Shown one piece after another: positions 1 to 7,462 of a stretch of DNA of 64,000 nucleotides. The notes beneath the pieces are model-generated. The model made no database searches, was not told where the DNA came from, and saw only the letters and a program-made list of their open reading frames with translations. A program made the translations under genes and the position numbers. Source of the stretch: Butyrivibrio sp. (lineage in GTDB: Bacteria > Bacillota > Clostridia > Lachnospirales > Lachnospiraceae); the NCBI RefSeq assembly GCF_017433805.1, contig NZ_JAFRGN010000031.1:1-64000 (forward strand). Direction: 5' to 3'. The stretch's first letter is position 1. Every line of letters begins with the position of its first letter.

Positions 1-33
1 GTGACAGCTAAGGCCGTCATCATTGCAAGCTGA
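1..33 (+). CDS. 3' end of an unidentified CDS (partial)
   Basis: An open frame enters from the left edge and stops with TGA at 31-33, 17 bases before a strong terminator. Only ten codons are visible (ending Ile-Ile-Ala-Ser), so no family can be named. The short distance between stop and terminator is the only support. Confidence 0.35.
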   Translation: MTAKAVIIAS

Positions 34-50
34 ATATAATCTCGATAATC

Positions 51-90
51 AAAAAGGGTGACCACATCCTATGAAGTGATCACCTTTTTT
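51..90. terminator. Bidirectional Rho-independent terminator
   Basis: A-rich arm 51-65 and T-rich arm 76-90 pair over about 15 bp (AAAAAGGGTGACCAC with GTGATCACCTTTTTT, G-U pairs allowed). It has a T run on either strand, so it can end both the gene entering from the left and the minus-strand HerA-like gene that stops at 183. Confidence 0.85.
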
Positions 91-182
91 CTATGCTTAA
101 TTTGTTTATTTAACTTGTTTACTTGACAGACCCCTGTTCAAGCTCCTGGCTCTTAATTGTTTCCTTTAGTTTTCTGATTATA

Positions 183-1760
183 TTATGACTTGAAGAATGT
201 TGAAAGAATTCCACGTCCGAGAGATGCACCAAGGTTTCCACCAAGTGTCTTACCGAACTTACCGAATTTGCCACCAAGGGTTTTACCAACTTCTCGGCCG
301 ACGGTTCCAACAACAGCGTTGCCGACTGTCTTGGCAGCTTGTTTCTTCTTACGAGCTTCAGCAGCTTCTTCTTTAGCTTTAGCCTTTGCAGCAGCGGCTT
401 CCTCTTTTGCCTTAGCCTTAGCAGCTTCTTCCTCAGCCTTGAGTTTAGCAGCAGCTTCTGCATCAGCGATTCCCTTTCTCTCAAGGAATTCGTAAGCTGA
501 ATCTGGATCTTCTGGCTCGTAGTATTTGCTGTAGAGTACGCTCTGCTTGATCTCTTTTTCTCTGGTAGCTTCATCAATTCCGCCCATGAGATTCTGAGGA
601 GGAAGAATCTTGACTCTTTCTACAACAGTTGGAGTACCGGCCTCATCAAGGAATGAACATACAGCTTCACCAACGCCCAGTTCCTGAATGACATCAGCTG
701 TCTTGAAATTAGGATTCTCTCTGAAGGAATCAGCAGCAGCCTTAACAGCTTTCATATCAGAAGGAGTGTAAGCGTGAAGCGCGTGCTGAATCTTGTTACC
801 GAGCTGAGCAAGTACGCCGTCTGGAATATCTCTTGGATTCTGAGTTACAAAGTAAATACCAACGCCCTTGGATCTGATGAGCTTAACAACCTGCTCAATC
901 TTGTCCATGAGAAGCTTAGGAGCATCATCAAAAAGAAGGTGAGCTTCGTCAAAGAAAAATACCATCTTAGGTTTATCGAGATCACCAACCTCTGGAAGTG
1001 TCTCGAAGAGCTCAGACATCATCCACAGAAGGAAAGTGGCGTATAATTTACCGTTATTGATAAGGCTTGTGCTGTCGAGAATGTTGATCATTCCCTTACC
1101 GCCTTCGCCTGTTGTGAACCAGTCCTTGATATTTAGAGCAGGCTCAAAGAAGAACTTGTCGCCGCCAGCCATCTCGAGTGCAACGATAGCGCGAACGATA
1201 GCAGCAATAGAAACTTTGCTGATATTACCATAGGAAGCAGCGAACTCTTTGCTGTTCTCAGATATATAATTGAGCATTGCCTTCAGATCCTTGGTATCTA
1301 CAAGGAGCAGCTCATTGTCATCTGCAATCTTGAATGTAATTGTGAGAATATCACTCTGAAGATCATTAAGCCCCAGGATTCTTGCAAGAAGAAGTGGACC
1401 CATCTCTGAAACTGTGGTGCGAAGTGGAATACCATTTTCACCAAAGACATCCCAGAAAGTTGAAGGATATTTCTGATACTTAAAGCCAGCTTCGTCAAGG
1501 CCGAACTTCTGGATTCTCTTTTGCATATCCTCAGAATCTACACCTTCCTTGACCATTCCGGAAAGATCACCCTTAACATCAGCAAGGAATACTGGAACGC
1601 CCATATCACTGAAGGATTCAGCAAGAACCTTGAGTGTGATAGTTTTACCGGTACCTGTTGCACCAGCTACAAGACCATGTCTGTTTGCCATCTTAGGTAA
1701 AAGAAATACATTTTCCCCATTTTCGTTATTAGCTACCCAAATTTTCCCGTCTTTATACAT
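183..1760 (-). CDS. HerA/YjgR-like ATPase (DUF853 helicase family)
   Basis: A 525-residue P-loop ATPase of the HerA/FtsK-like DUF853 (YjgR) family, probably a cytoplasmic DNA-translocase-like enzyme with no established substrate. Walker A is GATGTGKT at residues 33-40, followed by the family-typical stretch ending FLADVKGDLSGM; the Walker B-type segment FFFDEAHLLF and a later FVTQNPRDIPD segment also match the family. Residues about 420-475 form an Ala/Lys/Glu-rich coiled coil, then a Gly-rich tail. An in-frame TTG at 1808 would extend it by 16 residues, but that codon sits inside the -10 box, so I chose ATG 1760, which has GGAG six bases upstream. Transcribed alone. Ala-rich low complexity at the end of the gene creates spurious open frames on both strands. 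Confidence 0.88.
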   Translation of the reverse strand: MYKDGKIWVANNENGENVFLLPKMANRHGLVAGATGTGKTITLKVLAESFSDMGVPVFLADVKGDLSGMVKEGVDSEDMQKRIQKFGLDEAGFKYQKYPSTFWDVFGENGIPLRTTVSEMGPLLLARILGLNDLQSDILTITFKIADDNELLLVDTKDLKAMLNYISENSKEFAASYGNISKVSIAAIVRAIVALEMAGGDKFFFEPALNIKDWFTTGEGGKGMINILDSTSLINNGKLYATFLLWMMSELFETLPEVGDLDKPKMVFFFDEAHLLFDDAPKLLMDKIEQVVKLIRSKGVGIYFVTQNPRDIPDGVLAQLGNKIQHALHAYTPSDMKAVKAAADSFRENPNFKTADVIQELGVGEAVCSFLDEAGTPTVVERVKILPPQNLMGGIDEATREKEIKQSVLYSKYYEPEDPDSAYEFLERKGIADAEAAAKLKAEEEAAKAKAKEEAAAAKAKAKEEAAEARKKKQAAKTVGNAVVGTVGREVGKTLGGKFGKFGKTLGGNLGASLGRGILSTFFKS

Positions 1761-1807
1761 ACCTTTCTCCATTCCGCCGAAAAAGTCGGCTAACACTCTT
1801 AAAGACA

Positions 1808-1835
1808 ATTATAGCACGGCTACAGCGGGATTGAA
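1808..1835 (-). promoter_or_regulatory. Promoter of HerA-like gene
   Basis: Minus strand reads TATAAT at 1813-1808 with TTCAAT at 1835-1830, spacer 16. The -10 is perfect, the -35 weak. The predicted start of transcription lies about 40 bases upstream of the chosen ATG at 1760. Confidence 0.6.
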
Positions 1836-1872
1836 GTACTTATGCACGAGAAAATCTCTATTAATAGGGAGT

Positions 1873-1901
1873 GCCGGAGTAGTATGAGGTTCTACTCCGG
1901 C
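1873..1901. other. Unexplained perfect hairpin
   Basis: GCCGGAGTAG (1873-1882) pairs perfectly with CTACTCCGGC (1892-1901) around a 9-base loop. There is no T run on the plus strand and no gene ends nearby, so it does not look like an ordinary terminator. It lies in the 540-base gap 1761-2300, which otherwise holds the HerA promoter and a probable minus-strand small RNA. Confidence 0.5.
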
Positions 1902-2084
1902 TGGTGTAAAAAAGTTGTTATGAAAGTGTTTATCCTTTCTGTATATAAATATAGATGGTTAACCTTAAAAATACCTAAAAATATTTTAGGAAAAACATTT
2001 TTTTTCCATATTTTTAAAACCATATGATATTAGTTGAAATTGGTACTTATGAGGATTATCATTGAAAAATGAAGTCTTTTTTTC

Positions 2085-2203
2085 CATAAAAAAACCACCT
2101 CGGAAGGTGGTGGATTTTTGGGAGGAGGGGTTGCCTAGTGGGGAACCAGACAACCCGTGTATGAAAAAAAGTATTGTTGGGGGTTCAGAAGGTATGTCCT
2201 TCT
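2085..2203 (-). ncRNA. Probable small RNA with C-rich loops (sRNA-1)
   Basis: On the minus strand a promoter-like pair (TTGGCA 2236-2231, TATACC 2213-2208, spacer 17) precedes about 118 bases of structured, non-coding sequence. It holds hairpin CAGAAGG/CCTTCTG (2204-2186), then hairpin GGGTTG/CAACCC (2156-2128) with an inner CTGG/CTAG helix and a CCCC-containing loop, then unpaired CCCCTCCTCCC (2130-2120). It ends in a strong terminator CCACCT/AGGTGG followed by seven T (2110-2088). No ORF with a ribosome site is present. C-rich single-stranded loops are typical of Gram-positive regulatory RNAs that pair with Shine-Dalgarno sequences; that function is inference. Confidence 0.55.
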
Positions 2204-2300
2204 GATAGGTATATATTACAAGGTAACTGTTGCCAAATTGTGACTGAACTCTAAAAGAAGTATGACCTATTCTAAATTATTTATAGGAGAATAAGAAAAA

Positions 2301-2738
2301 ATGTCAAAAAATAATCGAAATAAAACACATAAAAACACTGCAAAGGCCCATAAAAACAGCGGTTTTGGAAAGCTGATGATGTCACTTGTTATTTTGGGTG
2401 TGGTCGTTTTATTGTTCATAAATTACGCTTTACCAATGTTGAAAAGTTCATTTAAAAAAGCTGCAGCAGAAAAAACAGTAGAAGTTCTGACTGAGAATGC
2501 AGTAAAAGTTGCAGGAGAAGATTCTCAGGTGACGCAGATTCTGGAGAACTTATCTGAAGAAGATAAAGAAGTAGTTACTGAGATTGTAGAGAATCATATG
2601 GATGCTGAGTCTGTTTCTGAAGTTATGGGATATGTTTCTGACGGAGATAAAGACGGCCTTATGAAATATGCTGCAGAGAATCTATCACCGGAAGAGCTTG
2701 CACAGCTGGCGGAGTTATATGGTAAGTATGGTAATTAA
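2301..2738 (+). CDS. Small single-pass membrane protein, function unknown
   Basis: A 145-residue protein with a very basic Lys/Asn/His-rich N-terminus (residues 1-20), one hydrophobic segment at about 25-46 (MMSLVILGVVVLLFINYAL) and an acidic helical C-terminal part of about 95 residues. The charge pattern predicts N-in topology with the acidic domain outside. I do not recognise a family. GGAG lies 11 bases before the ATG, and the gene has its own terminator at 2767-2806. It is flanked on both sides by probable small RNAs on the opposite strand. Confidence 0.75.
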   Translation: MSKNNRNKTHKNTAKAHKNSGFGKLMMSLVILGVVVLLFINYALPMLKSSFKKAAAEKTVEVLTENAVKVAGEDSQVTQILENLSEEDKEVVTEIVENHMDAESVSEVMGYVSDGDKDGLMKYAAENLSPEELAQLAELYGKYGN

Positions 2739-2766
2739 TTAGATCTTTTTATTCTATATAAATATG

Positions 2767-2806
2767 AATGCCGATGATCAGAATTAATCTGGTCATCGGC
2801 ATTTTT
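2767..2806 (+). terminator. Rho-independent terminator
   Basis: ATGCCGATGATCAG pairs with CTGGTCATCGGCAT around a 7-base loop, followed by five T. It ends the small membrane protein gene. Confidence 0.9.
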
Positions 2807-2828
2807 AATATATTTATTCCTATAACGC

Positions 2829-2930
2829 AAAAACACCCACGGGGGGACGTGAGTGCCTGCGATTTTCTTATGAGGGGGAGATAGTGATTAGGTTCCGAAT
2901 AGATTCGTGAACCGAGCTGCATCACTAACT
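2829..2930 (-). ncRNA. Probable small RNA with C-rich loops (sRNA-2)
   Basis: The minus strand has TATAAT at 2941-2936 with TTTTGAAC at 2964-2957 (15-17 base spacer, depending on phase). The downstream 100 bases fold as TAGTGAT/ATCACTA (2927-2881) enclosing GGTTC/GAACC and a CGAA/TTCG tip, then an unpaired CTCCCCCTCA (2880-2871), then terminator stem CACTCACG/CGTGGGTG with loop TCCCCC and five T (2856-2832). No ribosome site or ORF is evident. The layout repeats that of the element at 2085-2203: hairpin, C-rich single strand, terminator. Regulation by pairing to Shine-Dalgarno sites is inference. Confidence 0.6.
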
Positions 2931-3099
2931 TGGTTATTATACTAAACCCTAATTGTGTTCAAAAAGTGAAGAAAATTATTATAAAATGTGAAAAATCGAC
3001 ATACATTCTATGAAGGCTGTCTGAGTGAATCTTAATTACAATACATGCCCATGAACAGTGAAATTGAGCTCCATTTTAGGCCTGATTTAATACTTATTT

Positions 3100-3105
3100 T
3101 ATAAT
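3100..3105 (+). promoter_or_regulatory. Candidate -10 box of the flagellin-like gene
   Basis: TATAAT at 3100-3105 lies 162 bases before the ATG. No convincing -35 is present at the right distance, and no sigma-28 type (TAAA, GCCGATAA) promoter was seen. Confidence 0.35.
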
Positions 3106-3144
3106 ATTTTGGACTTCATGGTGCTACGATGAGCTTAACAAGAA

Positions 3145-3249
3145 ATGGCATGGAGGCCATTTAGGTTTTTTGCAGGGATGCACAGCATGGATGCGTAAGT
3201 TATGCAGGGAAGCATGTTGCATGGATGGTTTGTTTTTGCAGGGATGCAA
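3145..3249 (+). promoter_or_regulatory. Leader with an array of GGA-loop hairpins (CsrA-like sites)
   Basis: Six GGA motifs of the form (G)CARGGAWGC lie in 105 bases just before the ribosome site. Five sit in the loop of a small perfect stem: ATGGC/GCCAT with loop ATGGAG (3145-3160), TGCA/TGCA with GGGA (3171-3182), GCA/TGC with TGGA (3185-3194), ATGC/GCAT with AGGGAA (3202-3215) and TTGCA/TGCAA with GGGA (3236-3249). A sixth, CATGGATG (3220-3227), is weakly paired. GGA in a hairpin loop is the known recognition element of CsrA. The gene's own AGGAGG is at 3257-3262. Confidence 0.65.
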
Positions 3250-3267
3250 GGAATCTAGGAGGTCTTT

Positions 3268-4032
3268 ATGAGTAGTATATCCTCTGTAGGCGGATATCAA
3301 GATTATTCCGCATATTCTACAATAGCCAGTGGTGGCAAAATAAATAAAGCAGCGGAAGATGCTGCAGGTCTCGCAATTCAGGAAAAGACACAGTCCCAGG
3401 TTAAAGGACTTGATGCCGGATCAGAAAATCTCACTTCAGCAAAATCAGCACTTAATATAGAAGAGGGAGCTCTTTCAGGAGTTGAAGATTATCTTCAGTC
3501 CATTAAAGAGTTATCTGTTAAGGCAATGAATGGAACTCTTTCACAAGATGATAAGGAGAGTATTCAGGCTCAGATAAAAGAATACTTAAAGGGCATCAAT
3601 GAGACAGCAGAGAGTACAACCTATAATGAAAAGAACCTTACTAATAATGATGGTTCTCTAAAGGTTGCTTCTGATGGAAATGGCTCAACAGAGACTGTTT
3701 CAACAAATAATGCTACAACAGATGCGCTTGGTATTACAGGGTATGATGTAACAGGCGATTTCGATATGAGCGTTATAGATAAGGCGCTCGAAAAGGTTTC
3801 TGGTCAGAGATCTGAAACTGGAGCTCAGACAAACGGCGTTGAGCATGCGCTTTCATATAATTCGCATGCCGCTATGGAGCTCAATGGTTATCAGATGGAC
3901 AAAGAAGAGGACAATGCAACAGCAGCTCTTCAGGAACTTAAGACCAAACAGGCTCTTGATTCCTATCAGGCTGTACTTCAGAAACAGCGTCAGGAAGACG
4001 AGCAGCAGAAATCCATGGCGATTTTTGCATAA
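3268..4032 (+). CDS. Short flagellin-like protein
   Basis: A 254-residue flagellin homologue. Residues about 20-125 match the conserved flagellin D1 region (GGKINKAAEDAAGLAIQEK, then an EEGALSGVEDYLQSIKELSVKAMNGT-like helix and a TTYNEKNL segment), and residues about 170-240 match the C-terminal D1 region (IDKALEKVSGQRSETGAQTN then EHAL). The first ~40 residues of a normal flagellin (the D0 helix beginning MxxxxN) are replaced by a short Ser/Tyr-rich start, and the last ~45 residues are Gln/Lys/Glu-rich and unlike the usual ILQQA-type end. Both D0 helices needed for filament packing therefore look altered. AGGAGG lies 5 bases before the ATG; the leader carries repeated GGA hairpins. A secreted or regulatory role is possible. 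Confidence 0.78.
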   Translation: MSSISSVGGYQDYSAYSTIASGGKINKAAEDAAGLAIQEKTQSQVKGLDAGSENLTSAKSALNIEEGALSGVEDYLQSIKELSVKAMNGTLSQDDKESIQAQIKEYLKGINETAESTTYNEKNLTNNDGSLKVASDGNGSTETVSTNNATTDALGITGYDVTGDFDMSVIDKALEKVSGQRSETGAQTNGVEHALSYNSHAAMELNGYQMDKEEDNATAALQELKTKQALDSYQAVLQKQRQEDEQQKSMAIFA

Positions 4033-4067
4033 TAACTTAGACCATTTTCTTAACATAACATTTTCCA

Positions 4068-4115
4068 GAATACGGAGAGAGCTGTCATTTCGGCTTTCTC
4101 CGTATTCCATTTTTT
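4068..4115 (+). terminator. Rho-independent terminator
   Basis: GAATACGGAGA (4068-4078) pairs with TCTCCGTATTC (4097-4107), followed by a T run at 4110-4115. It ends the flagellin-like gene. Confidence 0.9.
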
Positions 4116-4154
4116 GCTATACTTTATATGACTATTTTGCTTTCGGGGGTCAAT

Positions 4155-5099
4155 GTGAATAGATATAGGATTTATGGACTTATAGTAGAATCGGAAGTTG
4201 AGTTTATTCAGCTGGAAAGAGCCAGAGAGGATGAAGGCTCTTTAGATAATACTATTTATATCAAACAGGAAAAGTGCTCTGATGAAGTGATGGATGTTAT
4301 TACCAAGGCAGATGCGTTAGATAAGCAATATCATATCGCATCAGAAGCCTCATACTTTTTTAACAAGGGAGGCTTTTATGCAATCAAGAATGGCAGAGAT
4401 ATAATTTTTGAGACCAAAGAGGGCTATATGCCACAGACAGTATCAGCGTGGCTTCTGGGATATTGCATGGCTATTCTTTTATATGAGAGAAGAACAATTG
4501 CCATTCATTGCAGCGCAGTATCTGGCGAAAATGGTGCTTTCCTCATTTCTGGAGAGATGGGAGCAGGTAAATCATCTCTTACAAGGAAAATGCTCGAGAG
4601 AGGCTTCAAGATCATGGCTGATGATGTAGCAGCTGTCAGACTACAGACAGCTCCAGGTGAGGATAAAGAGAACGCTTTTGTATATCCGGCATTTCCATAT
4701 CAGAAGCTTTGCAGAAATGAAGTTGAGAGTAGAAACTTTAACATGGATGAGCTCATTTATATTGATGAGGCAAAAGATAAGTTTCTTGTCCCAGTTAAGG
4801 ATAAGTTTGTATCAGATCCGCAGAAACTTAAATTCCTCATTTTTCTGGTGGTTGCCACTAATGTTGATGACGTAGAAGTTCAGAAGATGACAGGCCTTAA
4901 CCAGCTGTTGTCTATCAGACAGAATGTTTTTCTTCATAGACTTAAGGGAGATTGGGAGAATAGTAAAGAGTATAGTGAGCTCTGCCTTAAGGTTGCAGCT
5001 AACTGTCCGGTATATCTGATTGCCAGACCAATAGAAGGCAATTCTCAGGAAAAAATAGCAGATATAGTTGAGAAAATTTATAGAGGCGAAGAAGTATAA
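4155..5099 (+). CDS. HPr-kinase-like protein of RiPP (lasso peptide) type
   Basis: A 314-residue P-loop kinase of the HprK C-terminal-like family that occurs in lasso-peptide loci, where members (PadeK/ThcoK type) phosphorylate the C-terminal serine of the precursor. Seen here: N-terminal YRIYGLIVESE start, the conserved IHCSAV segment, Walker A GEMGAGKS at residues 133-140, and the ADD acidic pair at 155-157. It is too short for, and lacks, the N-terminal domain of true HPr kinase. An in-frame ATG at 4128 lies within a few bases of a candidate -10 (TATACT 4118-4123) and has no ribosome site; GTG 4155 has GGGGG five to six bases upstream, so I prefer it. It converges with the precursor and cyclase genes on the minus strand. 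Confidence 0.8.
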   Translation: MNRYRIYGLIVESEVEFIQLERAREDEGSLDNTIYIKQEKCSDEVMDVITKADALDKQYHIASEASYFFNKGGFYAIKNGRDIIFETKEGYMPQTVSAWLLGYCMAILLYERRTIAIHCSAVSGENGAFLISGEMGAGKSSLTRKMLERGFKIMADDVAAVRLQTAPGEDKENAFVYPAFPYQKLCRNEVESRNFNMDELIYIDEAKDKFLVPVKDKFVSDPQKLKFLIFLVVATNVDDVEVQKMTGLNQLLSIRQNVFLHRLKGDWENSKEYSELCLKVAANCPVYLIARPIEGNSQEKIADIVEKIYRGEEV

Positions 5100-5102
5100 T
5101 AA

Positions 5103-5132
5103 AACAGCCACAGGAAAATTCCTGTGGCTGTT
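5103..5132. terminator. Bidirectional terminator between convergent genes
   Basis: AACAGCCACAGGAA (5103-5116) pairs perfectly with TTCCTGTGGCTGTT (5119-5132). It lies four bases after the kinase stop and 23 bases past the end of the minus-strand small ORF, so it can serve both. Confidence 0.85.
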
Positions 5133-5155
5133 ATCATTTGCATGTTAGATGTCGA

Positions 5156-5314
5156 TCATGACTGGATTTCAATATCTGATGATCCCTCTGATTTAACAAC
5201 TACAACATCCAAAGCAGTAGAAGGATCAGGACGACTGATCTTCTCAAGTGTCTTGAACACTTCTGTGTTCTCGATGCTGATAGAGTTGATTTCTGGCTTT
5301 GTCCAATTTTTCAT
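5156..5314 (-). CDS. Lasso-precursor-like small peptide A2
   Basis: A 52-residue ORF starting MKNWTKPEI and ending EIQS. Its first 18 residues align without gaps with the 71-residue peptide at 7463-7678: W4, E8, I9, T17 and E18 are shared. W4-x2-P7-x-I9-x7-T17 matches the Firmicutes lasso leader pattern (W/Y-x2-P-x-L, then a Thr at -2). Counting residue 19 as core position 1, there is no Asp/Glu at 7-9 (Glu is at 6), so a canonical macrolactam ring is not assured. The last residue is serine, the residue phosphorylated by lasso-type HprK-like kinases. GGGAG lies about 9 bases before the ATG. It follows the cyclase gene on the same strand after 103 bases. Confidence 0.65.
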   Translation of the reverse strand: MKNWTKPEINSISIENTEVFKTLEKISRPDPSTALDVVVVKSEGSSDIEIQS

Positions 5315-5417
5315 ACCGCATCTCTCCCTTCATAATAAAATCTTGGATAGAAACATTATCTGATAAAAACGCGTGGACGTAAACCTTTCTATCAAAATTG
5401 TAACAATAATAAACAGA

Positions 5418-7352
5418 TTATAAATTTTTGATCTTTTTTACAGTATTTTGAAACTGGTAGCATTTTGAAAGAAGTGATAAAACATTTTGATAGTGCATAA
5501 TATCTTCGTTAGTTGTCGGCATATCTGATTCTTTCAATTTATCTATTACATCAAAATCAAGGAATCTACCCCAAAAGTCTCTGTCGATTCTGTTGCATAG
5601 ATATTCTGCTGATTTTTTTTGTTCTTCAAACCAATCCTTGTCCTTACCATTGTCCTGTTCATCTTCTTCATCAACAGGGACGTCAGTACTGGGACTTATC
5701 TTGGATGTAAGTTCATAAAGAGATTTTGGAAAAATATCTTTAAAGGCCTGGCGGAAAATATACCTGTTCTGGTTATTCTTTATATACATATGACGCGGAA
5801 TAGAGACAGCATAATCTATTACTTCGTAGTCTAAATAAGGGAAGATATATCTCGCTCCGGAATAAGCACCAAATAAAGTAGCGACTCGTATTCTTACCTG
5901 AGTGGCTCCTGAGTTAATGTAACTGATGGCATCAAAGGGAAAATAAAATGGTGTAGCTTTATAGTCTGTGTATTTATCTTTGAAATCCTGTCTCAAAATA
6001 TCTGGAGCATTAAGGTATGATTTGTAAGGATCGTTCTGGTAGCTGTAACCTCGCGCTTTTTTATATCTGAATTGTTTTATGGTTTTAATTAGTCGGTTGC
6101 TCTGCCCTTTTGTCTGGTCATACAAGCATTTAAGACAATGGAAATATTCTTTATTGTATAAAAGCTCATAAGAATCAGCTCTGTGACTTACTCCTTCGTC
6201 ACCACCATGACCCGTGAAAACAACGTTACTACCGCTTTCGCTGATGAATTGTGCGGTCTGAGATAGAGCAGGAGTATCTATAAAAAGTGGAAGAGCACAG
6301 TTATCAACAAAGTTGCTATTGGGATTAATTGATAGCCCTGCTTCTTTATGACTTTTATATAAATTGGAATCCATATAATTATATTTCTTTCTTCTATAAT
6401 TACAGGATATATTTTCATGATCGCAGATATCCTGGATGATGAGACGCTCATCATTTGGAACAATTGGAACATCATTGGTATCAAATGACCAGGAGTAGAA
6501 AACCGCTTTTCTTCCAAATCTGTTAATCAGAATATCTATTGCTCCAGAATCAAGCCCTCCAGATAACTCTGCACCGATAAGACCAGGAAAAACTTCTAGT
6601 CTTTTTCGTATTGAGCCTGATATTAATTCTCTCATTTTTGAAATGTATTTTTTGTTGGATAGGTATTTGATTTTATGAGAGCCTAGCTTCCAATACGATT
6701 TTTCGGAGTAGCTGTATATGTCTTTAGATATATCGATTGTAAAATATGTGGCAGGTGTAACAATGTATATATCGGAATACTCAGTCTGATTGTGTGATGT
6801 TGTAGTATAACCATTGATCATATTAAATAGATATTCAGGATTAATATCAGCGCTTATATCAGGGAGCGCTATGAGTCCGCGTATGTCGGTTGAAAAAGAG
6901 ATACAAGAATCGGACTTATAATAATATAAGGGACGAATACCCATATGATCGGTGAAAAGAACCAGAGTTTTCGCTTGCGAGTCGTATAATGCTCCTGCAA
7001 AATCACCATTTACATGTCTCAGCTCATCTAATCCATATTTAGTAATCAATGCAAAGAGTAATTTTTCGTCTGAATAAGAGGAAGAAAGATTGTATTTGTA
7101 TATAAGATCATTTCTATTATATATAATCGTATCTATTACAGCTGTTACATTGTTCTCACTTATTATGGGGGTCTGATTGACTGGAGTATTAGTGATATGT
7201 TCAGTACTGATTCCTATTCCCAGATTAGGAGAAAAGTAAGAATTGATTGTATTATTTCCATAAGCCTTGTTCCAACTAGATAAATAATTCAAACAGGTCT
7301 CTGTTGTGGGCTGATCATATTGTTTGTTGATTATTCCATAAATTCCACTCAT
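5418..7352 (-). CDS. Asparagine-synthetase-like lasso cyclase (C protein)
   Basis: A 644-residue asparagine-synthetase-like protein: N-terminal glutaminase-type domain (about 1-215) and C-terminal ATP-pyrophosphatase domain with the loop LSGGLDSGA. The protein begins MSGIYGI, so the catalytic Cys2 of class-II glutamine amidotransferases is replaced by Ser; this is expected of lasso cyclases, which activate an Asp/Glu side chain with ATP instead of using glutamine. An upstream in-frame start at 7433 would run through the terminator hairpin; ATG 7352 has AAGGAG eight bases before it and gives the conserved N-terminus. It lies downstream of precursor-like A1 (7463-7678) on the same strand, with a terminator between them, and upstream of A2. 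Plain asparagine synthetase is less likely given Ser2 and the neighbours. Confidence 0.78.
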   Translation of the reverse strand: MSGIYGIINKQYDQPTTETCLNYLSSWNKAYGNNTINSYFSPNLGIGISTEHITNTPVNQTPIISENNVTAVIDTIIYNRNDLIYKYNLSSSYSDEKLLFALITKYGLDELRHVNGDFAGALYDSQAKTLVLFTDHMGIRPLYYYKSDSCISFSTDIRGLIALPDISADINPEYLFNMINGYTTTSHNQTEYSDIYIVTPATYFTIDISKDIYSYSEKSYWKLGSHKIKYLSNKKYISKMRELISGSIRKRLEVFPGLIGAELSGGLDSGAIDILINRFGRKAVFYSWSFDTNDVPIVPNDERLIIQDICDHENISCNYRRKKYNYMDSNLYKSHKEAGLSINPNSNFVDNCALPLFIDTPALSQTAQFISESGSNVVFTGHGGDEGVSHRADSYELLYNKEYFHCLKCLYDQTKGQSNRLIKTIKQFRYKKARGYSYQNDPYKSYLNAPDILRQDFKDKYTDYKATPFYFPFDAISYINSGATQVRIRVATLFGAYSGARYIFPYLDYEVIDYAVSIPRHMYIKNNQNRYIFRQAFKDIFPKSLYELTSKISPSTDVPVDEEDEQDNGKDKDWFEEQKKSAEYLCNRIDRDFWGRFLDFDVIDKLKESDMPTTNEDIMHYQNVLSLLSKCYQFQNTVKKIKNL

Positions 7353-7383
7353 GTAGAATTCTCCTTGCATAGTGAAAAGAACA

Positions 7384-7421
7384 GTAAAAAAGGATGTGTA
7401 AACCATAAGTTTACACATCCT
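7384..7421 (-). terminator. Terminator/attenuator between precursor A1 and cyclase
   Basis: On the minus strand a perfect 13-bp stem (AGGATGTGTAAAC at 7421-7409 with its complement at 7403-7391), 5-base loop, is followed at once by six T. Placed between a short precursor ORF and its enzyme gene, it would let the precursor be made in excess, as is common in RiPP operons. Confidence 0.85.
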
Positions 7422-7462
7422 CGATATTAACATGAAAACTAGTTTCTAACAAATAGTATCTA

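Noticed and set aside
119-577. Long open frames on both strands over the HerA-like C-terminus
   Set aside because: They arise from the Ala/Lys/Glu repeat DNA of the real gene; no ribosome sites, and low-complexity translations.
3145-3249. Possible CRISPR-like repeat array
   Set aside because: Repeats are only 10-14 bases with irregular spacing, there are no uniform spacers or cas genes, and the placement fits a leader.
2950-3267. Sigma-28 promoter for the flagellin-like gene
   Set aside because: No TAAA-N15-GCCGATAA-like pair found; only a TATAAT-type -10 is visible.
4128-5099. True HPr kinase/phosphorylase
   Set aside because: The N-terminal domain of HprK is missing and there are no phosphotransferase-system genes nearby; the family matches RiPP-type kinases better.
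5418-7352. Ordinary glutamine-dependent asparagine synthetase
   Set aside because: The nucleophile Cys2 is Ser, and the neighbours are a RiPP-type kinase and leader-bearing small ORFs.
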